Source: Porphyrobacter sp. CACIAM 03H1 (GTDB lineage Bacteria > Pseudomonadota > Alphaproteobacteria > Sphingomonadales > Sphingomonadaceae). Taken from it: a DNA stretch of 64,000 nt. The notes under the pieces were generated by a model that was not told the origin of the DNA, did not search any database, and worked only from the letters and a program-made list of their open reading frames with translations. Positions 37,056-46,056 of this stretch are shown here, in pieces. Location: NCBI RefSeq assembly GCF_002215495.1, contig NZ_CP021378.1:2170764-2234763 (forward strand), read 5' to 3'. Each line of letters begins with the position of its first letter. The first letter of the stretch is position 1. The position numbers were made by a program, and so were the translations under genes.

Positions 37056-37598
37056 TTGAGCACCATCGCCCGCCTTGCCTGCCTTGCACTCTTTATGGCA
37101 GCCGCGCCTGCCTTGCCGCAAGCCTCCGCTGGCAATGGGGCCGAGGCGCGCGACTTGCTCGACGCGCACAACCTCGCCCGCGAGGATGTGGGCCTGCCGC
37201 CGCTGGCGTGGAACGAGAGGCTGGCACGCGACGCGGCGGATTGGGCGCGGCATCTTGCGCGCCATGATCTCTACGACCACGCCTCGCCCGATCGGCGCAA
37301 GGGGCAGGGCGAGAACCTGTGGCGCGGGCCGAAGGGCCATTGGTCGGCATGGGACAAGGTCGGCTTCTTCGTGGCCGAGAGGCGCCACTTCCGTCCAGGC
37401 CGCTTCCCCGATGTCTCGCGCACCGGTCACTGGGCGGATGTCGGGCATTACACCCAGGTGATCTGGCCCGAGACCCGCGAGGTCGGTTGCGCCCTGGCGC
37501 ATACCGCCACCGACGAGGTGCTGGTGTGCCGTTACTGGCCGGCGGGCAACATCTGGGGCCAGCGGATCGACCCGCGCGAGCACGTCGCGCGGCGCTGA
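37056..37598 (+). CDS. Secreted CAP (SCP/PR-1) domain protein
   Basis: A 180-residue exported protein. The CAP signatures are clear: AHNLAREDVGLPPLAWNERLA, HASPDRRKGQGENLW, GHYTQVIWPETREVGCA and LVCRYWPAGNIWGQ. A TTG start at 37056 is inferred because it gives a complete signal peptide (LSTIARLACLALFMAAAPALP) and is preceded by GAAGGAAGG; an internal ATG would cut the signal peptide. CAP proteins bind sterols, lipids or cell-wall parts; no function is established for this group. It is flanked by hemW and rdgB on the other strand. Confidence 0.88.
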   Translation: MSTIARLACLALFMAAAPALPQASAGNGAEARDLLDAHNLAREDVGLPPLAWNERLARDAADWARHLARHDLYDHASPDRRKGQGENLWRGPKGHWSAWDKVGFFVAERRHFRPGRFPDVSRTGHWADVGHYTQVIWPETREVGCALAHTATDEVLVCRYWPAGNIWGQRIDPREHVARR

Positions 37599-37602
37599 GG
37601 GC

Positions 37603-38229
37603 TCAGCCGAACTGTTCGGCCACCAGCTTCGCGAAAGCATCGGCGCGGTGGCTGATGGCGTGCTTTTCCTCCGGCGCGATCTCGGCGAAGGTCTGCGCGC
37701 GCCCCGTGGGCACGAAGACCGGATCATAGCCGAAGCCGAGAGTCCCGCGCGGCGGCCAGGTCAGCGCGCCGTCGCAGCGGCCCTCGTAGATAGCGTGCTC
37801 GCCATCGGGCCAGGCGATCGCGAGGACGCAGTGGAAGGCGGCGGTGCGGTCCACATCCGGGCCCTTCTCGGCGAGCATCCCCTCGACCTTGCCCATTGCC
37901 ATGTACCAGTCACGGCCCGGCGCGCCCTCGAACCACTGCCGCTCGGCCCAGTCGGCGGTGTAGACCCCCGGGCGACCATCGAGCGCCGCGACGCTGAGCC
38001 CGCTGTCGTCGGCGAGCGCGGCAAGACCTGAAGCCTCCGCCGCCGCGCGCGCCTTGATCATGGCGTTCTGCGCGAAGGTGGTGCCGGTCTCTGCCGGCTC
38101 GGGCAGGCCGAGTGATCCGGCCGAGATGCACTTGACCCCGTAGGGATCGAGCAGCGCGGCGATCTCCTTCAGTTTGCCCGCGTTGTGCGTGGCGATCACC
38201 AGGGTGCCGGAGCCGAGGCGCCGTGTCAT
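37603..38229 (-). CDS. rdgB: XTP/dITP diphosphatase (HAM1/RdgB)
   Basis: Cleans the nucleotide pool by hydrolysing dITP, XTP and similar non-canonical triphosphates to monophosphates. The 208-residue protein has [52 protein letters not shown] and [13 protein letters not shown], with the SHRADAF C-terminal motif. Its start overlaps the rph stop (ATGA), and rph-rdgB is a widely conserved pair. The CAP-domain gene's stop lies 4 bases from its stop. Confidence 0.96.
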   Translation of the reverse strand: MTRRLGSGTLVIATHNAGKLKEIAALLDPYGVKCISAGSLGLPEPAETGTTFAQNAMIKARAAAEASGLAALADDSGLSVAALDGRPGVYTADWAERQWFEGAPGRDWYMAMGKVEGMLAEKGPDVDRTAAFHCVLAIAWPDGEHAIYEGRCDGALTWPPRGTLGFGYDPVFVPTGRAQTFAEIAPEEKHAISHRADAFAKLVAEQFG

Positions 38230-38939
38230 TTCACCGCGTCCAGCTGTGCCGCGAAGATCCGGTCGCAGCCGATGCGGGCGAGGCGCAGGAGGCGCAGGAG
38301 GCCTTCCTCGTCATAGGTCGCGCCTTCGGCGGTGGCCTGCACCTCGGCGATCTTGCCGCCCGACAGCAGCACGAAATTGCCGTCCGCTTCGGCGTTCGAA
38401 TCCTCGTCGTAGTCGAGATCGAGCACCGGCGTGCCCTTGTAGATGCCGCAGGAGATGCCCGCGACCTGCGCGGTGATGGGATCATGCTTGATCTCGCCCG
38501 CCGCCATAAGCCCGTTGATGGCGAGCCTGAGCGCGATCCATGCACCGGAAATGGCGGCGGTGCGGGTGCCGCCATCGGCCTGGATCACGTCGCAATCGAG
38601 CGTGATCTGCCGCTCGCCGAGCTTCTGCAGGTCCACCACCGCGCGCAAGCTCCGGCCGATAAGCCGCTGGATTTCCTGCGTGCGGCCCGATTGCTTGCCC
38701 TTGGCGGCCTCGCGCTGGCCCCGGGTGTGGGTGGCGCGCGGGAGCATGGAATATTCCCCCGTCACCCAGCCTTCGCCCTTGCCGCGCATCCACGGCGGCA
38801 CGCCCCTCTCGACGCTTGCGGTGCACAGCACCTTGGTGTCGCCGAAGCCGATCAGGCACGAGCCTTCCGCATGCTTGGTGAAACCGGTCTCGATGGTGAT
38901 GGCGCGCATTTCGTCGGGCGCGCGTCCTGAAGGGCGCAT
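38226..38939 (-). CDS. rph: Ribonuclease PH
   Basis: Phosphorolytic 3'-exoribonuclease that trims tRNA 3' ends. The 237 residues include [29 protein letters not shown], the RGVPPWM loop, [29 protein letters not shown] with the phosphate-binding arginines, and the [19 protein letters not shown] segment. It starts 24 bases from a type A palindrome that fills the divergent region to hrcA, so its promoter must lie in or across the repeat. It is coupled to rdgB. Confidence 0.96.
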   Translation of the reverse strand: MRPSGRAPDEMRAITIETGFTKHAEGSCLIGFGDTKVLCTASVERGVPPWMRGKGEGWVTGEYSMLPRATHTRGQREAAKGKQSGRTQEIQRLIGRSLRAVVDLQKLGERQITLDCDVIQADGGTRTAAISGAWIALRLAINGLMAAGEIKHDPITAQVAGISCGIYKGTPVLDLDYDEDSNAEADGNFVLLSGGKIAEVQATAEGATYDEEGLLRLLRLARIGCDRIFAAQLDAVK

Positions 38940-38963
38940 GTGTGTTCTCCAATCGGGAAAAAC

Positions 38964-39055
38964 CCGTTCGCCCTGAGCTTGTCGAAGGGCTGTTCTTCTT
39001 CTGCGGCTTTGCGCTAGAAGAAAGTGCGGTGCTTCGACAAGCTCAGCACGAACGG
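38964..39055 (+). repeat. Type A palindromic repeat between rph and hrcA
   Basis: The best-preserved type A copy: 92 bp with arms of 24 bases that match at 22 positions when folded, the only mismatches being the CC/CA pair next to the CCGTTCG end. Inside it a second small palindrome (TTCTTCT ... AGAAGAA) surrounds the centre. It occupies 92 of the 155 bases between the divergent rph and hrcA start codons. It could form a long cruciform or hairpin in both transcripts. Confidence 0.9.
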
Positions 39056-39058
39056 AAA

Positions 39059-39087
39059 TTGAGAAAACTTGGCCGACCGCTTAGCCT
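39059..39087 (+). promoter_or_regulatory. Candidate sigma-70 type promoter of hrcA
   Basis: TTGAGA (39059-39064) and TAGCCT (39082-39087) are 17 bases apart. The predicted start of transcription would fall at about the hrcA ATG (39095), implying a leaderless or very short leader mRNA; consistent with this, no Shine-Dalgarno precedes the ATG. The -35 begins 4 bases after the palindrome ends. The -10 matches only half the consensus, so this is tentative. No CIRCE element (TTAGCACTC-N9-GAGTGCTAA) is found here. Confidence 0.3.
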
Positions 39088-39094
39088 CACCTCC

Positions 39095-40138
39095 ATGACC
39101 TCGCTCCCCGTCACAGAACTGACCCAGCGCGCGCGCGACATCTTCCAGCGGGTGGTGGAGGAGTACATCGCGAGCGGGCAGCCCGTCGGATCGAAGACGC
39201 TGGCGGCGGACGGCACCTTGAACCTCTCGCCCGCCTCGATCCGCTCTGTGCTGGCGGACCTCGAGATGCTGGGCCTGCTCGCCGCGCCGCACACCAGCGC
39301 GGGGCGGATGCCGACCGATGCGGGCCTCAGGATCTTCGTCGACGGCATGATGCGGGTGGCCGAGCCGACCGCTCAGGAGCAGGCCGCGATCGAGGCGCGG
39401 CTTGCCGAGGCCGGGCCGGTCGAGGCCGCGCTCAAGCAGGCATCCGCGATCCTTTCCGATCTTTCGGGCGCGGCGGGCATGGTGCTGGTCGCGCCGCGCG
39501 AACAGCGGCTCGCCCAGTTCTCCCTCGTCGATCTCGGGCAGGGCCGCGCGCTGGCGGTGCTGGTGGGCGAGGACGGCGGGGTCGAGAACAGGGTGCTGAC
39601 CATCGGCGGCGCCTTGAGCCCCGGCGCGCTCGATCGCGCGTCGAACTACATCACCGCGCGCCTCGCCGGGCGCACCCTTGCCGAGGCGGCGGCCGCGATG
39701 CGCGCCGAGATCAGCGCCGGGCAGTCCCAGCTCGACGATGCCTCGCGCGATCTGGTCGAACGCGGCCTCGCGGTGTGGAGCCAGGACGCCGCCGCACGGC
39801 CCGTGCTGATCGTGCGCGGCGCCGCGAACCTGCTCGACGAGGCGGCGCTCGGCGATATCGAGCGGGTGCGGATGCTGCTGGAAGACCTCGAGAACAAGCA
39901 ATCGGTCGCCGAACTGCTCGATTCGGCGCGCGAGGCCGAGGCGACCCGCATCTTCATCGGCTCGGAAAACCGCCTCTTCGCGCTTTCGGGCTCGTCGGTG
40001 ATCGCCTCGCCCTACCGCGACCGCGAGGGGCGGGTGGTCGGCGTGCTCGGCGTGATCGGCCCCACGCGGTTGAATTATGCGCGGGTTGTCCCCATGGTGG
40101 ACCTCACCGCCCGTTCGCTGGGCAAGCTTATCGCTTGA
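39095..40138 (+). CDS. hrcA: Heat-inducible transcription repressor HrcA
   Basis: Represses groESL/dnaK-type operons by binding CIRCE. The 347-residue protein has the N-terminal winged helix (RARDIFQRVVEEYIASGQPVGSKTLA, LNLSPASIRSVLADLEMLGLL, PHTSAGRMPTDAGLRIFVDGMM) and a GAF-like C-terminal domain ending in IGPTRLNYARVVPMVDLTARSLGKLI. The start MTSLPVTELTQ is chosen because the upstream frame is only the palindromic repeat. The next gene is grpE, 18 bases later. Its target CIRCE sites must lie outside the window. Confidence 0.95.
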   Translation: MTSLPVTELTQRARDIFQRVVEEYIASGQPVGSKTLAADGTLNLSPASIRSVLADLEMLGLLAAPHTSAGRMPTDAGLRIFVDGMMRVAEPTAQEQAAIEARLAEAGPVEAALKQASAILSDLSGAAGMVLVAPREQRLAQFSLVDLGQGRALAVLVGEDGGVENRVLTIGGALSPGALDRASNYITARLAGRTLAEAAAAMRAEISAGQSQLDDASRDLVERGLAVWSQDAAARPVLIVRGAANLLDEAALGDIERVRMLLEDLENKQSVAELLDSAREAEATRIFIGSENRLFALSGSSVIASPYRDREGRVVGVLGVIGPTRLNYARVVPMVDLTARSLGKLIA

Positions 40139-40155
40139 ATGGAAAGCCACACGAC

Positions 40156-40725
40156 ATGACCGACAACGACAAGCCGCTGGATCAGGCGGCGGAAGACGAA
40201 TTGAAGGGCGTGCCCGAGCACCTGCGCGAGGGCGGCGAGGAAGCCGAGCCGCTGGCCGAGGCGCTCGAATCGCTCAAGCGCGATCTCGAGGCGGCCAAGC
40301 AGGAGGTGCTCTACGCCCAGGCCGAGACGCAGAACGTGCGCCGCCGCCTCGAGCGCGAGAAGGACGAGGCGCGCGCCTATGCCGCGACCGGCTTTGCCCG
40401 CGACATCCTGAGCGTCGCCGACAACCTGTCGCGCGCGATCGACGCGATCCCGCAGTCCCTGCGCGAGGACGAGAGCATGAAGGGCCTCGTCATCGGGCTG
40501 GAGGCGACCCAGCGCGAGCTCGAGAAGGTCTTCGCCAGCAACGGCATCACCCGCATCGCGGCCGTCGGCCTGCCGCTCGATCCGAACCAGCACCAGGCGA
40601 TGCTCGAGGTGCCGACCACGGATCACGAGCCGGGCACGGTGGTCTCGGAGATGCAGGCGGGCTGGATGATCAAGGACCGCCTGCTGCGCGCGGCGATGGT
40701 CGCAGTGGCGAAGGCGCCCGAATAA
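40156..40725 (+). CDS. grpE: Nucleotide exchange factor GrpE
   Basis: Releases ADP from DnaK. The 189-residue protein has an acidic N-terminus, a long coiled coil (EALESLKRDLEAAKQEVLYAQAETQNVRRRLEREKDEARAYAATGFARDILSVADNL, residues about 28-85) and the C-terminal beta domain with VTTDHEPGTVVSEMQAGWMIKDRLLRAAMVAVAK-type end (GrpE signature). It is co-transcribed with hrcA, 18 bases upstream. A small hairpin after the stop has no T run. dnaK is 1.5 kb away with its own promoter. Confidence 0.95.
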   Translation: MTDNDKPLDQAAEDELKGVPEHLREGGEEAEPLAEALESLKRDLEAAKQEVLYAQAETQNVRRRLEREKDEARAYAATGFARDILSVADNLSRAIDAIPQSLREDESMKGLVIGLEATQRELEKVFASNGITRIAAVGLPLDPNQHQAMLEVPTTDHEPGTVVSEMQAGWMIKDRLLRAAMVAVAKAPE

Positions 40726-40829
40726 CCGGGCTTTCGCGCCGCACGCACTCTGCGGCACGGCGAGCCGAGGAACATCGCTGTCCCCTCTCCGGTAGGCTTG
40801 GGCCTAACCTGATCCATCGGAGAGATGAC

Positions 40830-41102
40830 ATGAACTATCGCCTTGCAACCCCGATCCTCGGCGCGGCCGCAGCCCTGTCGCTTGCCGCCTGTGCCGACAA
40901 TTATGCCGTCGAGGGCGCCGGTGTCGGCGCGGCCGCAGGGGCCGCCGTCGGCGCAGTGACCGGCGGCGACATCGGCACGGGCGCCGCTATCGGTGCTGCC
41001 GCAGGCGGCGTCGGCGGCACGCTGATCAAGAAGCGCGACAACGGCGACTGCTACCGCGTCGATGGGCAGGGGCGCGAATACGCGGTGCGCTGTCCCGACT
41101 AA
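40830..41102 (+). CDS. Glycine-zipper lipoprotein
   Basis: A 90-residue lipoprotein: lipobox LAAC with Cys 21, then a Gly/Ala-rich hydrophobic segment ([16 protein letters not shown] and IGTGAAIGAAAGGVGG) of the YMGG/glycine-zipper type, and a short tail with a possible disulfide (DCYR...VRC). GGAGAG lies 6 bases before ATG 40830. Such proteins sit in the outer membrane and are often stress linked; the role is unknown. Its stop overlaps the stop of the convergent HExxH gene by 4 bases. Confidence 0.8.
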   Translation: MNYRLATPILGAAAALSLAACADNYAVEGAGVGAAAGAAVGAVTGGDIGTGAAIGAAAGGVGGTLIKKRDNGDCYRVDGQGREYAVRCPD

Positions 41103-41602
41103 CCCGCCCGGAAGGGCAGAATTCCGGCGTAGGTTGCGAGGTCGGGCGCCCCCGCGACCTCGCCGCCTTCGCGCAGCAGGAAGGCGTGGCGCACGATCTC
41201 GGCCTGCTGCTCGATCCCGTAGCGTTCGAGCGGCCAGCCCGGTCTCAGCGCGTAGTCATAGCGGCACCACGGATGGCGGCGCGTCACCAGATACCAGCGC
41301 CCGCGGGTCTGCGTCTGCCAGACATGCACCATCTCGTGGATGAAATGGGCCTGCCGTTCCAGCGGGGCGGCGGCGAAGTCGTCGCAGTAATGGGCGGCGA
41401 GCGGGTGGAAGTGCAGATGGCCCATCGGCGCCATCGTCACCCCGCGCGGGTGTAGCGCGAAGAACTTGCGGCGGCGGATGCGCACCGGCGCATAATCGAT
41501 CGCATCGCCGAACACCGAGCGCGCAAGGGCGACCTCGCCCGCCGTCAGGGGCCGCTCGCCGCCGACCGGGCAGGCAGGGGCGAGGGCCTGAGCCTTGTTC
41601 AG
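41099..41602 (-). CDS. 'Vgr-related' HExxH protein, probable CTG start
   Basis: A 167-residue protein of a sphingomonad family often labelled 'vgr related protein', with an HExxH zinc-peptidase-like motif: [21 protein letters not shown]. The conserved N-terminus ([24 protein letters not shown]) is fully present. No ATG, GTG or TTG lies in frame before it. The best start is CTG at 41600-41602, which overlaps the TGA of the copper chaperone gene (CTGA) and has GGGGA about 6 bases upstream; a GTG at 41515 would delete conserved residues. It is thus coupled to the copper chaperone gene. Function unknown. Confidence 0.7.
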   Translation of the reverse strand: MNKAQALAPACPVGGERPLTAGEVALARSVFGDAIDYAPVRIRRRKFFALHPRGVTMAPMGHLHFHPLAAHYCDDFAAAPLERQAHFIHEMVHVWQTQTRGRWYLVTRRHPWCRYDYALRPGWPLERYGIEQQAEIVRHAFLLREGGEVAGAPDLATYAGILPFRAG

Positions 41603-42090
41603 CGTTCGTCCCCGGCGGCGCGCACCGGCGCATCGACGGTGGTGGTGCTGCCGTCGGACAGGGTCAGCGTCACCTTCGCGGTGCCGCCGGGCTTGAGCGC
41701 GTCGGTCGGCTCCATCGCCATCACGTGCAGACCGCCCGGCGCAAAGCTGACCGGGGCACCCTCGGCGAGGGTCACAGGCCCGGCCATGGTCATCTCCATC
41801 TTCCCCGCTGTCTCGGCATAGTCGTGGATCATGGTCATGCCTGCGCCGTCGACCGTCACATCCTCGAGCGTCACGCCCGCCGCGCCGGCATAGGCAAGGT
41901 CGAAATAGACCGCCGCCGGATTGCCCGCGACGGGCGGGAGCACCACGCGCGCATTGCTCACGGAAAGCCCGCTGGCTGCGGGGGTCGCGGTCTCGCCTGC
42001 GGGCGCGCCGGCCTCGGGGGCGCAGGCGGCAAGGCCGGGCAGGGCGAGGACAACCAGAGCGGCACATGCGACGGGTCGAAGGGAAATCAC
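41599..42090 (-). CDS. PCu(A)C family periplasmic copper chaperone, lipoprotein
   Basis: A 163-residue lipoprotein delivering copper in the periplasm, usually to the CuA/CuB sites of cytochrome oxidase. The lipobox LAAC places the lipidated Cys at about 23. The copper-binding residues follow the family pattern: [14 protein letters not shown] and, about 20 residues later, GLHVMAM. The GTG start at 42090 is supported by AAGGAG 8 bases upstream. It is divergent from dnaK; the HExxH gene overlaps its end. Confidence 0.9.
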   Translation of the reverse strand: MISLRPVACAALVVLALPGLAACAPEAGAPAGETATPAASGLSVSNARVVLPPVAGNPAAVYFDLAYAGAAGVTLEDVTVDGAGMTMIHDYAETAGKMEMTMAGPVTLAEGAPVSFAPGGLHVMAMEPTDALKPGGTAKVTLTLSDGSTTTVDAPVRAAGDER

Positions 42091-42137
42091 GTTTCTGTCT
42101 CCTTGTGGAAGGGCTCCGAATCTAGGGCGGGGCCTCT

Positions 42138-42165
42138 CTTGTGCCAAGCGAAACCACACCTATAT
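42138..42165 (+). promoter_or_regulatory. RpoH (sigma-32) promoter of dnaK
   Basis: CTTG (42138-42141), a 17-base spacer and CCTATAT (42159-42165) match the alphaproteobacterial sigma-32 consensus CTTG-N16-18-CYTATNT exactly. It lies 94 bases before the dnaK ATG and explains heat induction of dnaK without a CIRCE site. A housekeeping sigma could also use TTGTGC/TATAT-like parts of the same region. Confidence 0.75.
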
Positions 42166-42258
42166 CGCCGTCACAAACGAGCCGCCGAGGTGCTTTGCCG
42201 ATGTTCGGGAAGCCGAAGGCAGCGGTGTCCAACAATTGTCCTTATGGATGGGGAAACA

Positions 42259-44178
42259 ATGGGTAAAGTAATCGGTATCGACCTCGGCACCACCAACTCT
42301 TGCGTCGCCGTGATGGACGGCGGCAAGCCCAAGGTGATCGAGAATTCGGAAGGCGCGCGCACCACGCCCTCGATCGTCGCCTTCACCAAGGATGGCCAGC
42401 GCCTGATCGGCCAGCCCGCCAAGCGGCAGGCGGTCACCAACCCCGACAACACGCTCTTCGCGATCAAGCGCCTGATCGGCCGCCGCTTCGACGATCCCAT
42501 GACCAAGAAGGACATGGAGCTCGTCCCCTACAAGATCACCAAGGGCAAGAACGGCGATGCCTGGGTCAACGCCGGCGGCGAGGATTACAGCCCCTCGCAG
42601 GTCTCGGCCTTCATTCTCCAGAAGATGAAGGAAACCGCCGAGAGCTATCTCGGCGAGAGCGTGACGCAGGCCGTCATCACCGTGCCCGCCTACTTCAACG
42701 ACGCCCAGCGTCAGGCGACCAAGGATGCCGGCCAGATCGCCGGCCTCGAAGTGCTGCGCATCATCAACGAGCCGACCGCGGCGGCGCTCGCCTATGGCCT
42801 CGACAAGGAAGACGGCAAGACCATCGCGGTATACGACCTCGGCGGCGGCACCTTCGACGTCTCGATCCTCGAGATCGGGGACGGCGTGTTCGAGGTGAAG
42901 TCGACCAACGGCGACACCTTCCTCGGCGGTGAAGACTTCGACAACGCGATCGTCGAGTTCCTCGCGGATTCCTTCAAGAAGAAGGAGCAGATGGACCTCA
43001 AGACCGACAAGCTCGCCCTCCAGCGGCTCAAGGAAGCCGCCGAAAAGGCCAAGATCGAGCTGTCGAGCGCGGCGACCACCGAAATCAACCTGCCCTTCAT
43101 CACCGCGCGCATGGAAGGCGGCAGCACCACCCCGCTGCACCTCGTCGAGACGATCACCCGCGCCGACCTCGAGAAGATGGTCGACGGGCTGATCCAGCGC
43201 ACGCTCGAGCCCTGCAAGAAGGCGCTGGCGGATGCGGGCATCACCAAGGACCAGGTCGACGAGGTGATCCTCGTCGGCGGCATGACCCGCATGCCCAAGG
43301 TGCGCGAGGTCGTGGAGCAGTTCTTCGGCGCCAAGCCGCACACCGGCGTGAACCCCGATGAAGTCGTCGCGATGGGCGCGGCGATCCAGGCGGGCGTGCT
43401 TCAGGGCGACGTCAAGGACGTGCTGCTGCTCGACGTGACTCCGCTCTCGCTCGGCATCGAGACGCTGGGCGGTGTGTTCACCCGCATGATCGACCGCAAC
43501 ACCACCATCCCGACCAAGAAGACCCAGACCTACTCGACCGCCGAGGACAACCAGAACGCGGTGACGATCAAGGTCTACCAGGGCGAGCGCGAGATGGCGG
43601 CGGACAACAAGCTGCTCGGCAATTTCGACCTGATCGGCATCCCGCCCGCACCGCGCGGCGTGCCGCAAATCGAGGTGACCTTCGATATCGACGCCAACGG
43701 CATCGTCTCGGTCTCGGCGCGCGACAAGGGCACCGGCAAGGAACAGACGATCAAGATCCAGGCCTCGGGCGGTCTGTCGGATGCCGACATCGACCAGATG
43801 GTCAAGGATGCCGAGAAGTTCGCCGAGGAGGACAAGAAGCGTCGGGCCGCCGCGGAAGCGCGCAACCAGGCCGACAGCCTCGTCCACGCGACCGAAAAGC
43901 AGCTGGAAGAGCACGGATCGAAGATCGACGCCGCGACCAAGTCCGACGTCGAGGCCGCGATCGCCGCGGTCAAGGCCGCGCTCGAAGGCGGCGATCCGGA
44001 TGACATCAACGCAAAGGCGCAGGCGCTCACCCAGGCGGCGATGAAGATGGGCCAGCAGATCTACGAAGCCCAGCAGGCCGCCGGGCCGGAAGGCGAGGCC
44101 GCGCCGGCCGAAGAGGCTCCGGCCGAGGACGTGGTCGACGCCGAGTTCTCCGAGGTCGACGAAGACAAGAAGGGCTAA
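42259..44178 (+). CDS. dnaK: Chaperone protein DnaK (Hsp70)
   Basis: ATP-driven folding chaperone. The 639 residues show the Hsp70 signatures ([41 protein letters not shown]), the substrate-binding beta domain and a helical lid ending in an acidic [13 protein letters not shown] tail, standard for alphaproteobacteria. ATG 42259 fits [15 protein letters not shown] stands just upstream. Transcription is probably RpoH-driven. A long stem-loop sits between its stop and dnaJ. Confidence 0.98.
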   Translation: MGKVIGIDLGTTNSCVAVMDGGKPKVIENSEGARTTPSIVAFTKDGQRLIGQPAKRQAVTNPDNTLFAIKRLIGRRFDDPMTKKDMELVPYKITKGKNGDAWVNAGGEDYSPSQVSAFILQKMKETAESYLGESVTQAVITVPAYFNDAQRQATKDAGQIAGLEVLRIINEPTAAALAYGLDKEDGKTIAVYDLGGGTFDVSILEIGDGVFEVKSTNGDTFLGGEDFDNAIVEFLADSFKKKEQMDLKTDKLALQRLKEAAEKAKIELSSAATTEINLPFITARMEGGSTTPLHLVETITRADLEKMVDGLIQRTLEPCKKALADAGITKDQVDEVILVGGMTRMPKVREVVEQFFGAKPHTGVNPDEVVAMGAAIQAGVLQGDVKDVLLLDVTPLSLGIETLGGVFTRMIDRNTTIPTKKTQTYSTAEDNQNAVTIKVYQGEREMAADNKLLGNFDLIGIPPAPRGVPQIEVTFDIDANGIVSVSARDKGTGKEQTIKIQASGGLSDADIDQMVKDAEKFAEEDKKRRAAAEARNQADSLVHATEKQLEEHGSKIDAATKSDVEAAIAAVKAALEGGDPDDINAKAQALTQAAMKMGQQIYEAQQAAGPEGEAAPAEEAPAEDVVDAEFSEVDEDKKG

Positions 44179-44198
44179 GGCCCCGATGCAACCCACAG

Positions 44199-44242
44199 GC
44201 CCGTCGCAGCGCCCGGATCAACTATCCGGCGCGGCGACGGGC
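44199..44242 (+). other. Intercistronic stem-loop between dnaK and dnaJ
   Basis: A long imperfect hairpin: outer arms GCCCGTCGC (44199-44207) and GCGACGGGC (44234-44242), inner GCGC plus CGGAT/ATCCG, about 18 bp in all, with a 5-base loop. There is no T run, so it is not an ordinary terminator. In its place it could protect the dnaK mRNA end or lower dnaJ expression, as known for dnaKJ operons elsewhere (inference). It ends 27 bases before the dnaJ ATG. Confidence 0.7.
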
Positions 44243-44269
44243 GGTGGTCACGGGGATTAGGTCACGCAC

Positions 44270-45424
44270 ATGTCCAGCGCCCAGCTCGATTACTACGCCA
44301 CGCTCGAGGTCACCCGCGATTGCGACGGGGCGACCCTCAAGAGCGCCTACCGCAAGCTCGCCATGAAGTATCACCCGGACCGCAATCCGGGCGATGCGAC
44401 CTGCGAGGCCAAGTTCAAGGCGATCAACGAGGCCTATGACTGCCTCAAGGACCCGCAGAAGCGCGCGGCCTATGACCGCTACGGGCACGAGGCCTTCACG
44501 CAGGGGATGAACGGCGGGGGCGGGGGCGGCCCGTTCGGAGGCGGCTTCGGCGGCCGGGGCGGCGGCGACTTCGCCGATATCGGCGACATTTTCGAGACGA
44601 TCTTCGGCGGGGCGTTCGGCGGGGGTGGCCAGCGCCAGCAGACGCGGCGCGGGGCGGACCTGCGCTACGACATGCAGGTTACGCTGGAAGAGGCGTTCCA
44701 CGGCAAGTCGAGCGAGATCGAGATCGAGGTCTCGCAATCCTGCGACACCTGCGACGGGACCGGCGCCACCCCGGGCACCAGCGAACGCCAGTGCAACCTG
44801 TGCCACGGCATGGGGAGCGTGCGCGCCAAGCAGGGCCTGTTCGTGATCGAGCGCCCGTGCCCGACCTGCAACGGCCGCGGCACCGTGATCGAGAACCCCT
44901 GCCGCGTCTGCCGCGGGGAGGGCCGCGTCGACAAGGCCCAGACCCTCAAGGTCGATATTCCCGCCGGCGTCGACACCGGCACCCGCATCCGCCTGCAAGG
45001 CAAGGGCGAGGCCGGCCAGCGCGGCGCGCCTCCGGGCGATCTCTACATTTTCCTTCACGTGAAGCCCCACCCGGTCTTCGAACGCGAGGGCACGACGCTT
45101 GCCACCCGCGTGCCGGTCAGCTTCACCACCGCCGCGCTCGGCGGCTGCGTCGAGATTCCCGATCTCGACGGCTCGACCAACCGTCTCGACATTCCGGCCG
45201 GCATCCAGTCGGGCAAGCAGCTTCGCATTCGCGGCGCAGGAATGCCGGTGCTGCAAGGGCGCGGGCGCGGCGATCTGGTGGTCGAGATCGCGGTCGAGAC
45301 GCCCACGAAGCTGACGCGCCGCCAGAAGGAGCTGCTCGAGGAGTTCAAGGCGACCGAGACGGGCGACGAATGCCCCGAAAGCCGCAGCTTCTTCGCCAAG
45401 CTCAAGGACGCGTTCGGCGGCTGA
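44270..45424 (+). CDS. dnaJ: Chaperone protein DnaJ (Hsp40, type I)
   Basis: Co-chaperone that stimulates DnaK ATPase. All type I domains are present in 384 residues: J-domain with the HPD tripeptide (KYHPDRNPG), G/F-rich linker (GGGGGGPFGGGFGGRGG), four CxxCxGxG zinc repeats (CDTCDGTG, CNLCHGMG, CPTCNGRG, CRVCRGEG) and the C-terminal substrate domain. It follows dnaK after a stem-loop and is followed 5 bases later by an oxygenase-like gene. Confidence 0.97.
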   Translation: MSSAQLDYYATLEVTRDCDGATLKSAYRKLAMKYHPDRNPGDATCEAKFKAINEAYDCLKDPQKRAAYDRYGHEAFTQGMNGGGGGGPFGGGFGGRGGGDFADIGDIFETIFGGAFGGGGQRQQTRRGADLRYDMQVTLEEAFHGKSSEIEIEVSQSCDTCDGTGATPGTSERQCNLCHGMGSVRAKQGLFVIERPCPTCNGRGTVIENPCRVCRGEGRVDKAQTLKVDIPAGVDTGTRIRLQGKGEAGQRGAPPGDLYIFLHVKPHPVFEREGTTLATRVPVSFTTAALGGCVEIPDLDGSTNRLDIPAGIQSGKQLRIRGAGMPVLQGRGRGDLVVEIAVETPTKLTRRQKELLEEFKATETGDECPESRSFFAKLKDAFGG

Positions 45425-45429
45425 GGCGC

Positions 45430-46053
45430 ATGCTTCCCTCGCTCCTCATCATCGACGATTTCCTCGCCGACCCCTGGGCAGCGCGGCGCGCGGCGCTCGG
45501 GCTGGACTATGATCCGGCGCGACAGCACGGCAATTTCCCGGGGCTCAATTCCTCTGCTCCGCTCGACACCGCGCCCATTGATGCGGCGGTCTCGCGTCTG
45601 CTCGGGGTGAGGCTCACCGCCGCGCCCGGCACGCAGCACGGGCATTGCCGCCTCACCCGCAAGGGCGCCAAGGGCCGAAGCGGGGTGCATATCGACCCGG
45701 CCGCCTATTCCGGCATCCTCTACCTCTCGCGCCCCGAGGATTGTGCGAAACCGGATGCGGGCGGCACCGATTTCTTCCGTCACAAGCGCACCGGGCTCGA
45801 GGCCGTGCCGCAGGACCCGGCGAGGATCGCTGCCTCGGGTTATGCCGACATCAACACGCTGGTCGAGGACGTGGTCAACAAGGACACCACCAGTCCGGCC
45901 AAGTGGGAGCGCGTCATGCGCGTGCCCGCGCGCTTCAACCGGCTGCTGCTGTTCTCGCCCTGGCAGTTCCACGACGCCGCCCCGGGCTTCGGCACCACGC
46001 CGGAGGACTCGCGCCTCGTGATGCTGCTGTTCTTCGGGGTGGTGCAGAACTGA
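45430..46053 (+). CDS. 2OG-Fe(II) oxygenase-like protein (DUF6445-like)
   Basis: A 207-residue soluble protein. LLIIDDFLADPWAARRAAL at the N-terminus and later HIDPAAYSGILYLSRPE, GGTDFFRHKRTGLE and FNRLLLFSPWQFHDAAPGFG match the pattern of a jelly-roll dioxygenase with an HxD...H iron site (HID and FHD). The resemblance is to DUF6445-type proteins; exact family membership is uncertain. It starts 5 bases after dnaJ and is probably co-transcribed with it, which would make it heat-inducible. A type B palindrome follows 3 bases after its stop. Confidence 0.7.
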   Translation: MLPSLLIIDDFLADPWAARRAALGLDYDPARQHGNFPGLNSSAPLDTAPIDAAVSRLLGVRLTAAPGTQHGHCRLTRKGAKGRSGVHIDPAAYSGILYLSRPEDCAKPDAGGTDFFRHKRTGLEAVPQDPARIAASGYADINTLVEDVVNKDTTSPAKWERVMRVPARFNRLLLFSPWQFHDAAPGFGTTPEDSRLVMLLFFGVVQN

Positions 46054-46056
46054 GGT

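Noticed and set aside
38942..39094. N-terminal extension of hrcA beginning [16 protein letters not shown]
   Set aside because: The extension is just the translated palindromic repeat; the HrcA family starts at MTSLPVTELTQ.
39056..39094. CIRCE operator at hrcA
   Set aside because: TTAGCCTCAC resembles one half-site, but there is no GAGTGCTAA partner at 9 bases; not CIRCE.
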